In this document: positions 1-7,399 of the stretch, piece after piece | Layout: the number at the start of each line of letters is the position of its first letter | How positions within the stretch are numbered: the stretch's first letter is position 1 | Assembly: GCA_965247705.1 (NCBI GenBank) | Contig: CBDFHV010000038.1 | Location: forward strand, 1 to 33,780 | Reading direction: 5' to 3' | Source: CBDFHV01 sp965247705 | GTDB taxonomy: Bacteria; Pseudomonadota; Alphaproteobacteria; Rhodospirillales; CAMCUA01 | DNA: 33,780 nt | Notes under the pieces: model-generated | The model's database searches: none | What the model saw: the letters and a program-made list of their open reading frames with translations, nothing else | What the model was told of the DNA's origin: nothing | Translations under genes and position numbers: made by a program

Positions 1-2
1 TC

Positions 3-155
3 GCCGACGCCGACGAGCTGTTCTGTTCCAGCAACCACTTCAAGGTTGCCCCCTGTACGCGGATCGAAAGCCGGGACCTGCAGCCGGGTCCGCTCTATCA
101 AAATGCCCGCGAGCTGTATTTCCAGTTCGCCGAGACCCAGGCCCGGTCCGAATAG
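3..155 (+). CDS. ilvE: Branched-chain amino acid aminotransferase, C-terminal end (partial)
   Basis: The window opens inside this gene; about 50 C-terminal residues remain before a TAG stop. The visible part reads ADADELFCSSNHFKVAPCTR followed by a stretch containing RDLQPGP. This matches the end of fold-type IV PLP aminotransferases, where an 'ADE-F-(S/T)-x-N' segment precedes the C-terminal 'I--R-LQPGP' segment typical of alphaproteobacterial branched-chain aminotransferase-like proteins. These enzymes transfer amino groups between glutamate and the keto acids of Leu, Ile and Val in the cytoplasm. The catalytic lysine lies outside the window, so activity cannot be judged. A D-amino-acid or other class IV aminotransferase is the alternative. 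Confidence 0.7.
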   Translation, partial: ADADELFCSSNHFKVAPCTRIESRDLQPGPLYQNARELYFQFAETQARSE

Positions 156-327
156 TCTCCCCTTGACCGCTTCGCGGCGGGTGGCTTGAGTGTCGTGCCC
201 AAACTCCTAGTGTTGCGATTCTAACATTTGGTTCCTGAGCCCGGGGGTGAAGGTCGCAGTTTGCGTAGATTTAATGGGAACGAAATGTCTCGATCGGAAC
301 ACTAGAGACCGGAAAGGGCGGCGCGGC

Positions 328-1776
328 GTGAACGATTTTCGGCCCATTGTCTTGGTCATCGGCATTCTTTTGTCGATTCTCGCCATTGGCATGTGCGTGC
401 CGGCGGCCGTCGATGGCCTGGGCGGCCACCCGAACTGGAAGGTGTTCGCGGTGGCCGCCGGCGTGACCTTGTTCGTCGGCGTGTCCATGGCCCTATCGTG
501 TCGCGCCGGCGGCCTGAAGATTACCGTACGCCAGGCCTTCATGCTGACGACCCTGGCCTGGTTTACGCTGACCGCGTTCGCCGCCTTGCCGTTCGCCTTC
601 TCCGATCTCGACTTGAGCGTCACCGACGCCTTCTTCGAGGCCATGTCGGGGGTCACCACCACCGGGGCCACGGTGATTACCGGCCTCGATGGGGCGCCCC
701 CGGGCATTTTGCTGTGGCGGGCCATTCTTCAATGGTTGGGGGGCATCGGCATCATCGTCATGGCCATCGCCGTACTGCCGATCCTGCGGGTCGGCGGCAT
801 GCAGCTGTTCCGCATGGAGTCCTCGGACCGGTCCGAGAAGGCCATGCCGCGGGCGGCGCAGGTTTCCACCGCCATCAGCGCCATCTACCTGGTGCTGACG
901 GGAACCCTGGCCGCGGCCTATTGGCTGGCCGGCATGAACGGGTTGGAGTCGGTAGCCCATGCCATGACCACAATCGCCACCGGGGGCTTCTCCACGTCCG
1001 ACTTTTCCCTGGCCAAGTTCGACAGCCCCCTGATCGACGCCATCGCCACCACGGGCATGATTCTCGGGGCGCTGCCGTTCCTCGTCTATCTGAAGACCGT
1101 CCAGGGGCAACTGGGCTGGCTGTTCCGCGAATCCCAGGTGCGGGTGTTCCTGTCCGTCGCCGGTCTGTTCGTTCTGGTCGCCGCCCTGTGGCTGTGGCTG
1201 GTCAACGGCAACGATCCCCATCACGCGCTGCGCTACGCCGCCTTCAACGTGGTCAGCATCATTACCGGCACCGGCTATGCCACGGCCGCGTTCGACACCT
1301 GGGGCAGCTTCGCGATGCCGATGTTCCTGATGCTGATGTTCGTCGGCGGCTGCGCCGGTTCGACCACCTGCGGGATCAAGATCTTCCGCTTCCAGGTTCT
1401 CTACAGCGCCGCCCGAAGCCAGTTGTCCCATCTGCTGCAGCCCCACGGGGTGTTCGTTCCCTACTACAATCAGCGACCCATCCCCGAGGAGGTCATCGTC
1501 TCGGTCCTCAGTTTCTTTTTCCTGTTCGGGCTGATCCTGGCGCTGCTGTCCATGGGGCTGGGCCTGATCGGGCTCGACTTCGTGACCGCCCTGTCCGGGG
1601 CGGCGAGCGCCCTCTCCAACGTGGGGCCGGGCCTGGGTCCCACCATCGGGCCGGCCGGCACCTACCAGACGCTGCCGGACGCGGCCAAGTGGCTGCTGTG
1701 CGCCGGCATGCTGCTGGGCCGTCTGGAGCTGTTCACGGTACTGGTGATGCTGTCGCCCAACTTCTGGCGCGGGTAG
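328..1776 (+). CDS. trkH: TrkH family potassium uptake protein
   Basis: This is the integral-membrane, K+-conducting subunit of a Trk/Ktr-type uptake system; it normally works with a cytoplasmic TrkA NAD-binding protein, which is not in this window. From the GTG at 328 the protein has about 482 residues, the usual TrkH length. It has many hydrophobic helices and the four pore-loop filter regions expected of the family: VTTTGATV, TIATGGFSTSD, ITGTGYATA and SNVGPGLG. I chose GTG 328 because a purine-rich GGAAAGGGCGG lies just upstream and the first helix follows immediately. The frame is open back to an ATG at 247, but that extension is polar and unlike TrkH. The TAG stop is in the same frame as the downstream AzlD-like gene. 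Confidence 0.9.
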   Translation: MNDFRPIVLVIGILLSILAIGMCVPAAVDGLGGHPNWKVFAVAAGVTLFVGVSMALSCRAGGLKITVRQAFMLTTLAWFTLTAFAALPFAFSDLDLSVTDAFFEAMSGVTTTGATVITGLDGAPPGILLWRAILQWLGGIGIIVMAIAVLPILRVGGMQLFRMESSDRSEKAMPRAAQVSTAISAIYLVLTGTLAAAYWLAGMNGLESVAHAMTTIATGGFSTSDFSLAKFDSPLIDAIATTGMILGALPFLVYLKTVQGQLGWLFRESQVRVFLSVAGLFVLVAALWLWLVNGNDPHHALRYAAFNVVSIITGTGYATAAFDTWGSFAMPMFLMLMFVGGCAGSTTCGIKIFRFQVLYSAARSQLSHLLQPHGVFVPYYNQRPIPEEVIVSVLSFFFLFGLILALLSMGLGLIGLDFVTALSGAASALSNVGPGLGPTIGPAGTYQTLPDAAKWLLCAGMLLGRLELFTVLVMLSPNFWRG

Positions 1777-1794
1777 GGATGGGGGCGCAGAATT

Positions 1795-2124
1795 CTGCCC
1801 GGGGAGGCTGGCGCCTGGCTGGCCTTGGCGGCCGCGGCCTCGGTGACCTATGCCTGGCGCGGTCTGGGGACCATAATCGCCGGGGGTATCGATCCCAATG
1901 GCCCATGGTTCCGATGGTTTGCCTGCGTTGCCTACGCCATGTTGGCGGCTCTGATCGCCCGCATGATCCTGTTGCCCCTCGGCACCCTGGGCGAGGCGTC
2001 CCTGGAGAGCCGCCTGTTCGGGGTGGCCTGCGGCATGACCGCGTTCCTGGCCAGCCGCCGGCGCCTGCCCGTCGGTATCGCCGGCGGGCTGGCCGGTTTC
2101 GCCCTGGCCAACGCCGTTCCATGA
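1795..2124 (+). CDS. AzlD-like small membrane protein, start codon unclear
   Basis: This is a hydrophobic protein of about 100 residues whose core (WLALAAAASVTYAWRGLG, then an RWFACVAYAMLAALIAR segment, then GIAGGLAGFALA near the end) resembles AzlD. AzlD is the small partner of the AzlC permease in branched-chain amino acid export. No azlC is adjacent. The frame is open from directly after the TrkH TAG (1774-1776) but contains no ATG or GTG before the conserved region. Candidate starts are CTG 1795, CTG 1819 and TTG 1825. A GGGGAGG at 1801-1807 could serve the last two. An ATG at 1779 is in another frame, so a single-base indel or sequencing error is possible. The family call is moderate and the start is low confidence. 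Confidence 0.5.
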   Translation: MPGEAGAWLALAAAASVTYAWRGLGTIIAGGIDPNGPWFRWFACVAYAMLAALIARMILLPLGTLGEASLESRLFGVACGMTAFLASRRRLPVGIAGGLAGFALANAVP

Positions 2125-2207
2125 CCGCGGGTCTTCCCCCCGGCGGCGATTTCGGCTAGAGCCTTGACCCGGACCGTCGTCGACCCGACGGCGCAGCAGG
2201 AGCCCTT

Positions 2208-3023
2208 ATGCCGGACACCGAAACCGAGGTCGCGATCCAGAGTCGCGACCTCATCGGCCCCAACGATCCGCCTCCGTTCGAGGTCTATAACCCCGAGGGA
2301 AGTGCGCCACTCCTGCTCATCTGCGATCACGCCAGCCCCGCCATCCCGGAGGCCCTCGGCGATCTGGGGCTGCCTCCGGAAAAGCTTCACCTGCACATCG
2401 CCTACGATATCGGGGCGGCCAACGTGGCCCGCCTGTTGGCGCGCCGGTTGGATGCGCCGGCGGTCCTATCGGGCTATTCGCGTTTGATCGCCGACTGCAA
2501 CCGCGCACCGGGCGATCCGACGATGATGCCGGCGGTCAGCGACAACCTGCCCATCCCCGGCAATGGAGATCTGGCGGAGGACGCCATCTTCGGGCGGCTC
2601 GATACCTTCTTCTGGCCCTATCATCGCGCCGTGGCCCACATGATGGCGCGCCTGTGGCGGCGGGGCCCGCCGCCGGCCCTGTTTTCCGTCCACAGCTTCA
2701 CCCCCAGCATTGACGGACAGGACCGCCATTGGGACATCGGCGTGTTGTGGAACCGGGACCCACGCATGGCCCTACATCTGATCGAGCGCCTGCGGGCCCA
2801 CGACGACCTTCACGTGGGCGACAACGAGCCCTACTCCGGTCGCGATCTGGCCTATTCCATCGACTGCCACGGCGCCGCGGCGGGCTTGGCGAGCTGTGCG
2901 GTGGAGATTCGCCAGGACCACCTGGAGACGGTGGCCGAAGCAACCCACTGGGCGTCCCTCCTGGGGGATGCCCTGGAGGACATTCTGGGCGAGGAGTCTC
3001 TTCATCGGGTGGAGCGCTACTGA
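2208..3023 (+). CDS. N-formylglutamate amidohydrolase family protein
   Basis: This 271-residue cytoplasmic protein belongs to the N-formylglutamate amidohydrolase (FGase/HutG) family, zinc-dependent hydrolases that cleave amide bonds of acyl-amino acids. Family landmarks are LLLICDHASPAIPEAL near residue 40, the YDIGA segment near 67, SGYSRLIADCNR near 90, and a VHSFTP segment followed by DIGVLWN in the second half. An AGGAG lies before the ATG. The stop is separated by one base from the start of the next gene, a GCS2-type ligase, so the two are almost certainly co-translated. There are no histidine-degradation genes nearby, so the substrate is probably not formylglutamate from the hut pathway. 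An amide made by the neighbouring ligase is a reasonable guess, but only an inference. Confidence 0.85.
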   Translation: MPDTETEVAIQSRDLIGPNDPPPFEVYNPEGSAPLLLICDHASPAIPEALGDLGLPPEKLHLHIAYDIGAANVARLLARRLDAPAVLSGYSRLIADCNRAPGDPTMMPAVSDNLPIPGNGDLAEDAIFGRLDTFFWPYHRAVAHMMARLWRRGPPPALFSVHSFTPSIDGQDRHWDIGVLWNRDPRMALHLIERLRAHDDLHVGDNEPYSGRDLAYSIDCHGAAAGLASCAVEIRQDHLETVAEATHWASLLGDALEDILGEESLHRVERY

Positions 3024-3024
3024 C

Positions 3025-4182
3025 ATGGCGTACAACGAACCGCCCTTCACCATCGGCATCGAGGAGGAATACCTCCTGGTCGATCGGCAAAGCCGCGATC
3101 TGGTGCCCGATCCATCGGCCTCCATGATGCGCGAATGCGAACAGGCCCTGGGCGACCTGGTGCGCCCGGAATTCATGAAATCGCAGATCGAAGTGGGCAC
3201 CCGGGTCTGCCAGTCGGTGACCGAAGCGCGTGCCGATCTGGCCCGCTTGCGGACTGCCGTCGCGGTGGTGGCCGAGCGCTATGGCTACGCGCCCATCGCG
3301 GCCTCGACCCATCCGTTCGCCCATTGGCAGACCCAGCAGCATACGGACAAGGAGCGCTACAACGCGCTGGCCCGCGACATGCAGGCCTTGGCCCGGCGGC
3401 TGCTGATCTGCGGCATGCATGTCCATGTGGGTATCGACAACGACGAGATGCGCATCGACCTGATGAATCAGGCAACCTATTTCCTGCCCCATCTGTTGGC
3501 CCTCAGCACGTCGTCGCCGTTCTGGGGCGGCGAGGACACGGGCCTGCAGTCTTACCGCCTGTGCGTGTTCGATGAACTGCCGCGATCGGGTCTTCCGGCA
3601 CAGTTCGAATCGTTCCAGGAGTACCGCCGCCATGTGGACATCCTGGTCCACGCGGGCCTGATACCGGACGCCACCATGCTGTGGTGGGACATCCGACCGA
3701 GCGACAAGTTTCCAACCCTGGAAATGCGCATCACCGACATCTGCACGCGGCTGGACGACGCCATTTGCATCGCCGCGCTTTTCGTCAGCATCCTGCGCAT
3801 GCTGTATCGTCTGCGGCGCGAGAACCAGCGCTGGCGGATCTATGCGCCGATGCTGATCCGGGAAAATCGCTGGCGGGCCCAGCGATACGGCTTCGACGAA
3901 GGGCTGGTGGACTTCGGCAAGGGCGAAGTCGTGCCCTATGCCGAGCTGATGTCGGAACTGCTGCACTACGTGGCCGAGGACGCCGCGGCCCTGGGCTGCG
4001 CCGACGATGTGGCCCACGCCCAGGTTATCCTCAAGGAGGGCACCAGCGCGCACCGCCAGCGCCGGGTGTTCAATGGGGCGCGGGCCGAAGGCGCCTCCGC
4101 CGAAGAGGCCATGCGGCGCGTCGTCGACACCCTGATCGCGGAAACGGTCGTCGGAACGGAAGCTCAGCCGGCGACCGCGTAG
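3025..4182 (+). CDS. Carboxylate-amine ligase, GCS2/YbdK family
   Basis: This 385-residue ATP-dependent ligase belongs to the glutamate-cysteine ligase type 2 (YbdK-like) family. The N-terminal signature FTIGIEEEYLLVD at residues 8-20 is the hallmark. Further on, MHVHVGI and MLWWDIRPSDKFPTLEMRI carry family ATP/metal-binding and substrate residues. Proteins of this group join a carboxylate, often glutamate, to an amine; E. coli YbdK has weak glutamate-cysteine ligase activity, but the natural substrate is usually unknown. The ATG at 3025 follows the amidohydrolase stop by one base, so these genes form an operon. A true gshA role in glutathione synthesis is possible but not supported by neighbours. 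The 3' end overlaps the convergent phosphorelay gene by 19 bp. Confidence 0.88.
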   Translation: MAYNEPPFTIGIEEEYLLVDRQSRDLVPDPSASMMRECEQALGDLVRPEFMKSQIEVGTRVCQSVTEARADLARLRTAVAVVAERYGYAPIAASTHPFAHWQTQQHTDKERYNALARDMQALARRLLICGMHVHVGIDNDEMRIDLMNQATYFLPHLLALSTSSPFWGGEDTGLQSYRLCVFDELPRSGLPAQFESFQEYRRHVDILVHAGLIPDATMLWWDIRPSDKFPTLEMRITDICTRLDDAICIAALFVSILRMLYRLRRENQRWRIYAPMLIRENRWRAQRYGFDEGLVDFGKGEVVPYAELMSELLHYVAEDAAALGCADDVAHAQVILKEGTSAHRQRRVFNGARAEGASAEEAMRRVVDTLIAETVVGTEAQPATA

Positions 4183-5216
4183 CGGTCGATGGCGGACTTC
4201 AGCGACTTCAGCAGATCGCGGCCCACCTGGCCCCCGTCGCCAGACACCTTCTCGCGAATCACGGCGCGCATGGCATCGATGTGGGCCTTGACGATCTCCA
4301 GGGCGTTGTCGTCCTCCGGCGAGCCCTCGTAGGTGGCGTCGTAGAGCATCTTGCCGAACGTGGTGATCAGGGGATAGCCGAAGGTGCCTCCCTGGCCGCG
4401 CAGTTCGTGGGCCAGCAGGTTGATCTCGCCAAAAATCCTTCGCCGCGGTCCCGTCGTCTCCGCGGCCTCGGCGCATAGCTTGGACAGGTTGACCAGATAG
4501 GCCTCGGCCCAATCGGCGAAGTCCAGCGCCGCCCGCTCAAGTGATTCCTCGGCCTGTTGCAGCAACGCGGTCGGCACCTCGCCCGGCCCCATGCCCACGG
4601 AGCCCTTGGAGGCCTTGCGCTTCAGGTGGTTGGGAAGCCGAAACAGCCAGACTTCCGACGATTTGCTGGGTTGGCTCGCCTGGCCCGGTCCATTGACGAT
4701 GGTCACGTCTTCTTCCTGGGTCATGCGGCGGTCCGCGCCGCCGTAGGCCAGGGTTCGCCGCCGCCGATCCGGGCCGAAATAGGATGTGGTGGCGACGAAC
4801 TGCCGGGGCCGGTCGATGGCCTCCAGCACGCGCCGATAGATGCTTTCAGCCGAAAAGGGCTTGGCCAGGAACTCGGTCACCCCGAGGTCCCGGGCCGCCG
4901 CCACCTTGTCCTTGCCGGCGGCGCCGGAAATCATGATGAAGGGGATGAATCGATTGGGGCATTCGTCGGACCCGCGAACCCAGCGAAGCAACAGATGGCC
5001 GTTGATAGGAGCCATGAGAAAGTCGGAGAGGACGATATCCACGCTGTTGGTGCCGGCCTTGGCCGTCTTCAAGAACTCGATGGCCTCTTCCCCGTTGGCC
5101 GCCACCTCGACGCCCCCGAAGCGAAAATGCCACAGGAGCCCCTCCAGAATGTTCCGGATGTAAAGGTTGTCCTCCACCAGCAGGACGTTGAAACCGCTGA
5201 GATCGTAGACCGCCAA
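4164..5216 (-). CDS. Response-regulator receiver protein with C-terminal Hpt-like domain
   Basis: This 350-residue soluble signalling protein has two modules. The REC domain (about residues 8-133) has the acidic pair E15/D16 in VLLVEDN, the phospho-acceptor D65 in LSDFLM, S97 in FIMISG and K119 in FLAKPF, so it looks phosphorylatable. A low-complexity, basic linker (about 140-215) contains DRRRR and DRR stretches. The C-terminal helical region (about 220-345) holds LLAHELRGQGGTFGYPL, whose H270-x-L-R-G pattern is the Hpt phosphotransfer signature. There is no kinase, DNA-binding or output enzyme domain. The protein may shuttle phosphate within a multistep relay whose kinase is elsewhere. It is divergent from gapR, and its 3' end overlaps that of the ligase gene. 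Confidence 0.8.
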   Translation of the reverse strand: MAVYDLSGFNVLLVEDNLYIRNILEGLLWHFRFGGVEVAANGEEAIEFLKTAKAGTNSVDIVLSDFLMAPINGHLLLRWVRGSDECPNRFIPFIMISGAAGKDKVAAARDLGVTEFLAKPFSAESIYRRVLEAIDRPRQFVATTSYFGPDRRRRTLAYGGADRRMTQEEDVTIVNGPGQASQPSKSSEVWLFRLPNHLKRKASKGSVGMGPGEVPTALLQQAEESLERAALDFADWAEAYLVNLSKLCAEAAETTGPRRRIFGEINLLAHELRGQGGTFGYPLITTFGKMLYDATYEGSPEDDNALEIVKAHIDAMRAVIREKVSGDGGQVGRDLLKSLKSAIDRYAVAG

Positions 5217-5377
5217 GCCGAATCCCCCCCAAGGACAAATTGACTCATCCCGCCGCTAGGTGCAATCGAGTCCAAAGTCGACGGACAAGGCGTGCCGCCG
5301 CATTCTCCATGGTGTACAATCCTCTACGGCGGAGCCCGTCCGGGCGCCGCGCGATTCCAACAGTTGGGGAGGTCGCC

Positions 5378-5620
5378 ATGGCCGATGTGGGCGGCATCGC
5401 GGCGGAGCGCTTGCGCTCCTTCGTCGAACGTGTCGAACGCCTGGAGGAGGAGAAGAGTGCCCTGGCGGCGGATATCCGCGAAGTCTACAGCGAAGCCAAA
5501 GGAGCGGGATTCGATGTCAAGACCCTGCGCCTGGTGATTGGTTTGCGCAAGTTGGACCGCTCGCAGCGGCAGGAGCAGGAAGCCCTGCTCGATCTCTACA
5601 AGCAGGCCCTGGATCTTTAG
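5378..5620 (+). CDS. gapR: GapR family nucleoid-associated protein (DUF2312)
   Basis: This 80-residue protein is made almost entirely of charged helices, including IAAERLRSFVERVERLEEEK and the conserved segment EAKGAGFDVKTLRLVIGLRK, which is diagnostic of DUF2312/GapR. In Caulobacter, GapR forms a dimeric-to-tetrameric clamp around overtwisted AT-rich DNA ahead of the replication and transcription machinery and stimulates topoisomerases. The family is essentially confined to Alphaproteobacteria and so supports the taxonomic call. The ATG at 5378 is preceded by GGGGAGG at good spacing. The frame extends further upstream, but that part lacks conservation. The palindromic element begins only nine bases after the stop. 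Confidence 0.92.
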   Translation: MADVGGIAAERLRSFVERVERLEEEKSALAADIREVYSEAKGAGFDVKTLRLVIGLRKLDRSQRQEQEALLDLYKQALDL

Positions 5621-5628
5621 GGCACTTT

Positions 5629-5893
5629 ATACCAAGGGTCACTGATAAAGACCCATAGAGATCGTCACTGCGTCCCGTCGGGTAGGAGACGGGCCGCTGG
5701 CGATGCGGTTGCATCGTCGAGGCTTGTCGACGCCCTCCGACGGGTCGCAGTGACGACCGGAACGGCGGCTTCCCAGGGCTTTCGGACGTCGTCGCGCCCG
5801 CCTTGCGATGCAACCGCATCGCCACGCCGAACGCTCCTCGCCGAAAACCCTGGGAAGCCGTCTCTATGGGTCTTTATCAGTGACCCTTGGTAT
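5629..5893. repeat. 265-bp palindromic, MITE-like element with 33-bp terminal inverted repeats
   Basis: This element fills most of the 396-bp gene-free stretch between gapR and cysC. Its ends, 5629-5661 and 5861-5893, are perfect 33-bp inverted repeats starting ATACCAAGGGTCACTGATAA. Inside are two hairpins: 5664-5682 with 5737-5755 (18/19 matches) and 5766-5785 with 5841-5860 (19/20). Each loop region carries a further small hairpin with a CGATGC/GCATCG stem (5700-5716 and 5806-5822), and these two 17-mers are exact reverse complements with GGTT and AACC loops. No open frame fits. It resembles a non-autonomous mobile element or a repetitive extragenic palindrome assembly. A related minimal hairpin is at 14849-14881. 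Confidence 0.85.
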
Positions 5894-6016
5894 CAGGGAT
5901 TCGCCGGACCAGCGGGAAATGTTCCGACCACCGAGTCCGCGACCCGGCGTGAACGAGGCTCGGCCCCCTTCCTTTGTGGAAGAGGGCCGCTTTGCCGCGT
6001 GGATGGAAGGGGGAGG

Positions 6017-6646
6017 TCAGGCCACACGGCGCGCTACGTCGTACTCGGACAGCAGGAAGTTTTCGTTCACGTAGGACAGCAGCATTTGAAGGCTCTCCTC
6101 GATCGACAGTTTGCCCGTGTCGATGGTGAGTTCCGGTTTCGCCGGCGCCTCATAGGGTGCGCTGACACCGGTGAATTCTGGTATCTCGCCGGCCCTCGCC
6201 TTGCGATACAGGCCTTTCGGATCGCGGCTTTCGCAGACCTCCACGCTGGCGCTCAGGTAGACTTCGTGAAAGGGGTGGTCGGAAGTCTCGCGGGCCCGCA
6301 ATCGATCCGCCTCGTAGGGTGAAATGAAGGCCGTCATCACGATGTAGCCGGCGTCGGCGAACAGGGCGGCGACTTCGCCGATGCGGCGGATGTTCTCGAC
6401 CCGGTCCTCGGGTGCGAAACCCAGGTCCCGGCACAGGCCATGGCGCACATTGTCACCGTCCAGGCCATAGGCTTGGTAGCTCATGTTGAACAGGCGCCGT
6501 TCCAACTCGACGGCGAGGGTGGATTTGCCCGAGCCGGACAAGCCCGTTAACCACAGGATACCGCCGCGGTGGCCGTTGCGAAACCAGCGCGCCGACTGGT
6601 CGACACGATGCTCCACGGTGAATATGTTCGACGACTTGACCGTCAT
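6017..6646 (-). CDS. cysC: Adenylylsulfate (APS) kinase
   Basis: This enzyme phosphorylates adenosine 5'-phosphosulfate to PAPS with ATP, in sulfate activation. The 209-residue protein has the P-loop GLSGSGKST at residues 35-43, the DGDNVRHGL motif at about 63-71, and FISPYEADR, which contains the serine that carries the phosphoenzyme in the family. It is close to the normal CysC length and is not fused to CysN. No cysD, cysN or cysH lies in the window, so it is a stand-alone gene that may serve sulfonation or general assimilation. A purine-rich stretch precedes the ATG. A perfect TGTGA-N6-TCACA palindrome lies about 80 bp upstream of the start. Confidence 0.93.
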   Translation of the reverse strand: MTVKSSNIFTVEHRVDQSARWFRNGHRGGILWLTGLSGSGKSTLAVELERRLFNMSYQAYGLDGDNVRHGLCRDLGFAPEDRVENIRRIGEVAALFADAGYIVMTAFISPYEADRLRARETSDHPFHEVYLSASVEVCESRDPKGLYRKARAGEIPEFTGVSAPYEAPAKPELTIDTGKLSIEESLQMLLSYVNENFLLSEYDVARRVA

Positions 6647-6724
6647 ATGCGCGGGCCCCCTCTGTGTTCGGAAAATCGGATCGCGTTGACGGGCCCACTG
6701 GTATCAGGGTGCCGGTGCCCGTGA

Positions 6725-6740
6725 TGTGATCCGCGTCACA
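6725..6740. promoter_or_regulatory. CRP/FNR-type palindrome (candidate operator)
   Basis: TGTGATCCGCGTCACA has perfect CRP-type half sites (TGTGA, six bases, TCACA). It lies in the 123-bp gap between the 3' end of the lipoprotein gene and the cysC start, with its centre about 87 bp upstream of the cysC ATG. A CRP/FNR-family regulator could act here on cysC. This is a sequence match only; no promoter elements were firmly placed. Confidence 0.4.
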
Positions 6741-6769
6741 GAAATCTTTGTTTGGGGGGTGGCGGTTGC

Positions 6770-7366
6770 TTAAATTGCCGCCAGATCCTCGGCCAGTTTG
6801 CCAAGGAGTTGCGCCACCGCGATGTTGATCGCGTCGACGGCGGCGGCCACGGAGCCGTCCCGGGCCGGAACCTCGATGTCGTAGTCCCGGATCAGCAATA
6901 GCCGATCGGTGCCGGTTTTCCGGAGACTGAATTCCAGGCCGACCGCCACGCGGGGGACCGACCCGACCACCTGCTCGAGGCGCTTGAGGCGGCCGGTGAT
7001 CACGAAGTCCGGCTCCAGGCGCATCTCCGGCGTTACCGCGGCGCGAGCCAGTCCCAGCGCGCGAATATGCGATACCAGTTGAGCCTGGAGCATGACCGCG
7101 GGCGGCTCCGTCCAGAAGTGGTAGTGATACTCGCCCAGCTCGTTCGGCCGATCGCCATGGCTGTAGACGATCGCCCGACCGGCCAGGAGTCCCTCCGCCA
7201 GCAGGCGGTCCACTTCGAGGATGCCATCCAATGGCGGACGATCAATCGCGCGCGCGGGCGCCTCGACCTGGATCCGATAGAAGCTGTCCTGGGGAACCGG
7301 CGCCTGCGCACAGGCGCCCGGCAAGAGGATCAGCGCCATCGCCCCCACTCGCGCAAACGTCCTCAC
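6770..7366 (-). CDS. ABC-type transport auxiliary lipoprotein (PqiC-like)
   Basis: This 198-residue protein starts with a basic MRTFAR, a hydrophobic stretch and LLPGACAQ, a plausible though imperfect lipobox with lipidation at Cys19. The mature part contains YRIQVEAPAR and VVYSHGD-like strands, then YHYHFWTEPPAVMLQAQLV, which resembles the PqiC/LPB auxiliary lipoprotein family found at the end of MCE (Mla, Pqi) operons. These lipoproteins sit in the outer membrane and are thought to partner MCE proteins in lipid transfer across the periplasm. It is the last gene of the operon, 33 bp after mlaD. The family assignment rests on context as well as sequence. Confidence 0.78.
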   Translation of the reverse strand: MRTFARVGAMALILLPGACAQAPVPQDSFYRIQVEAPARAIDRPPLDGILEVDRLLAEGLLAGRAIVYSHGDRPNELGEYHYHFWTEPPAVMLQAQLVSHIRALGLARAAVTPEMRLEPDFVITGRLKRLEQVVGSVPRVAVGLEFSLRKTGTDRLLLIRDYDIEVPARDGSVAAAVDAINIAVAQLLGKLAEDLAAI

Positions 7367-7399
7367 CCCGTTTCCTCTCCCAGCTTTCCGCGCCCGTCG

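Noticed and set aside
393..2159. 588-codon open frame overlapping trkH
   Set aside because: It is an Arg/His/Gly-rich shadow of trkH in another phase, without recognisable motifs.
2698..4512. 604-codon minus-strand frame opposite the GCS2 ligase gene
   Set aside because: It is an antisense shadow; the plus-strand ligase and the minus-strand phosphorelay gene explain the region.
6699..6709. GGTATCAGGG after cysC-upstream DNA as another copy of the palindromic element
   Set aside because: Only one short arm is present with no inverted partner, so it is most likely chance.
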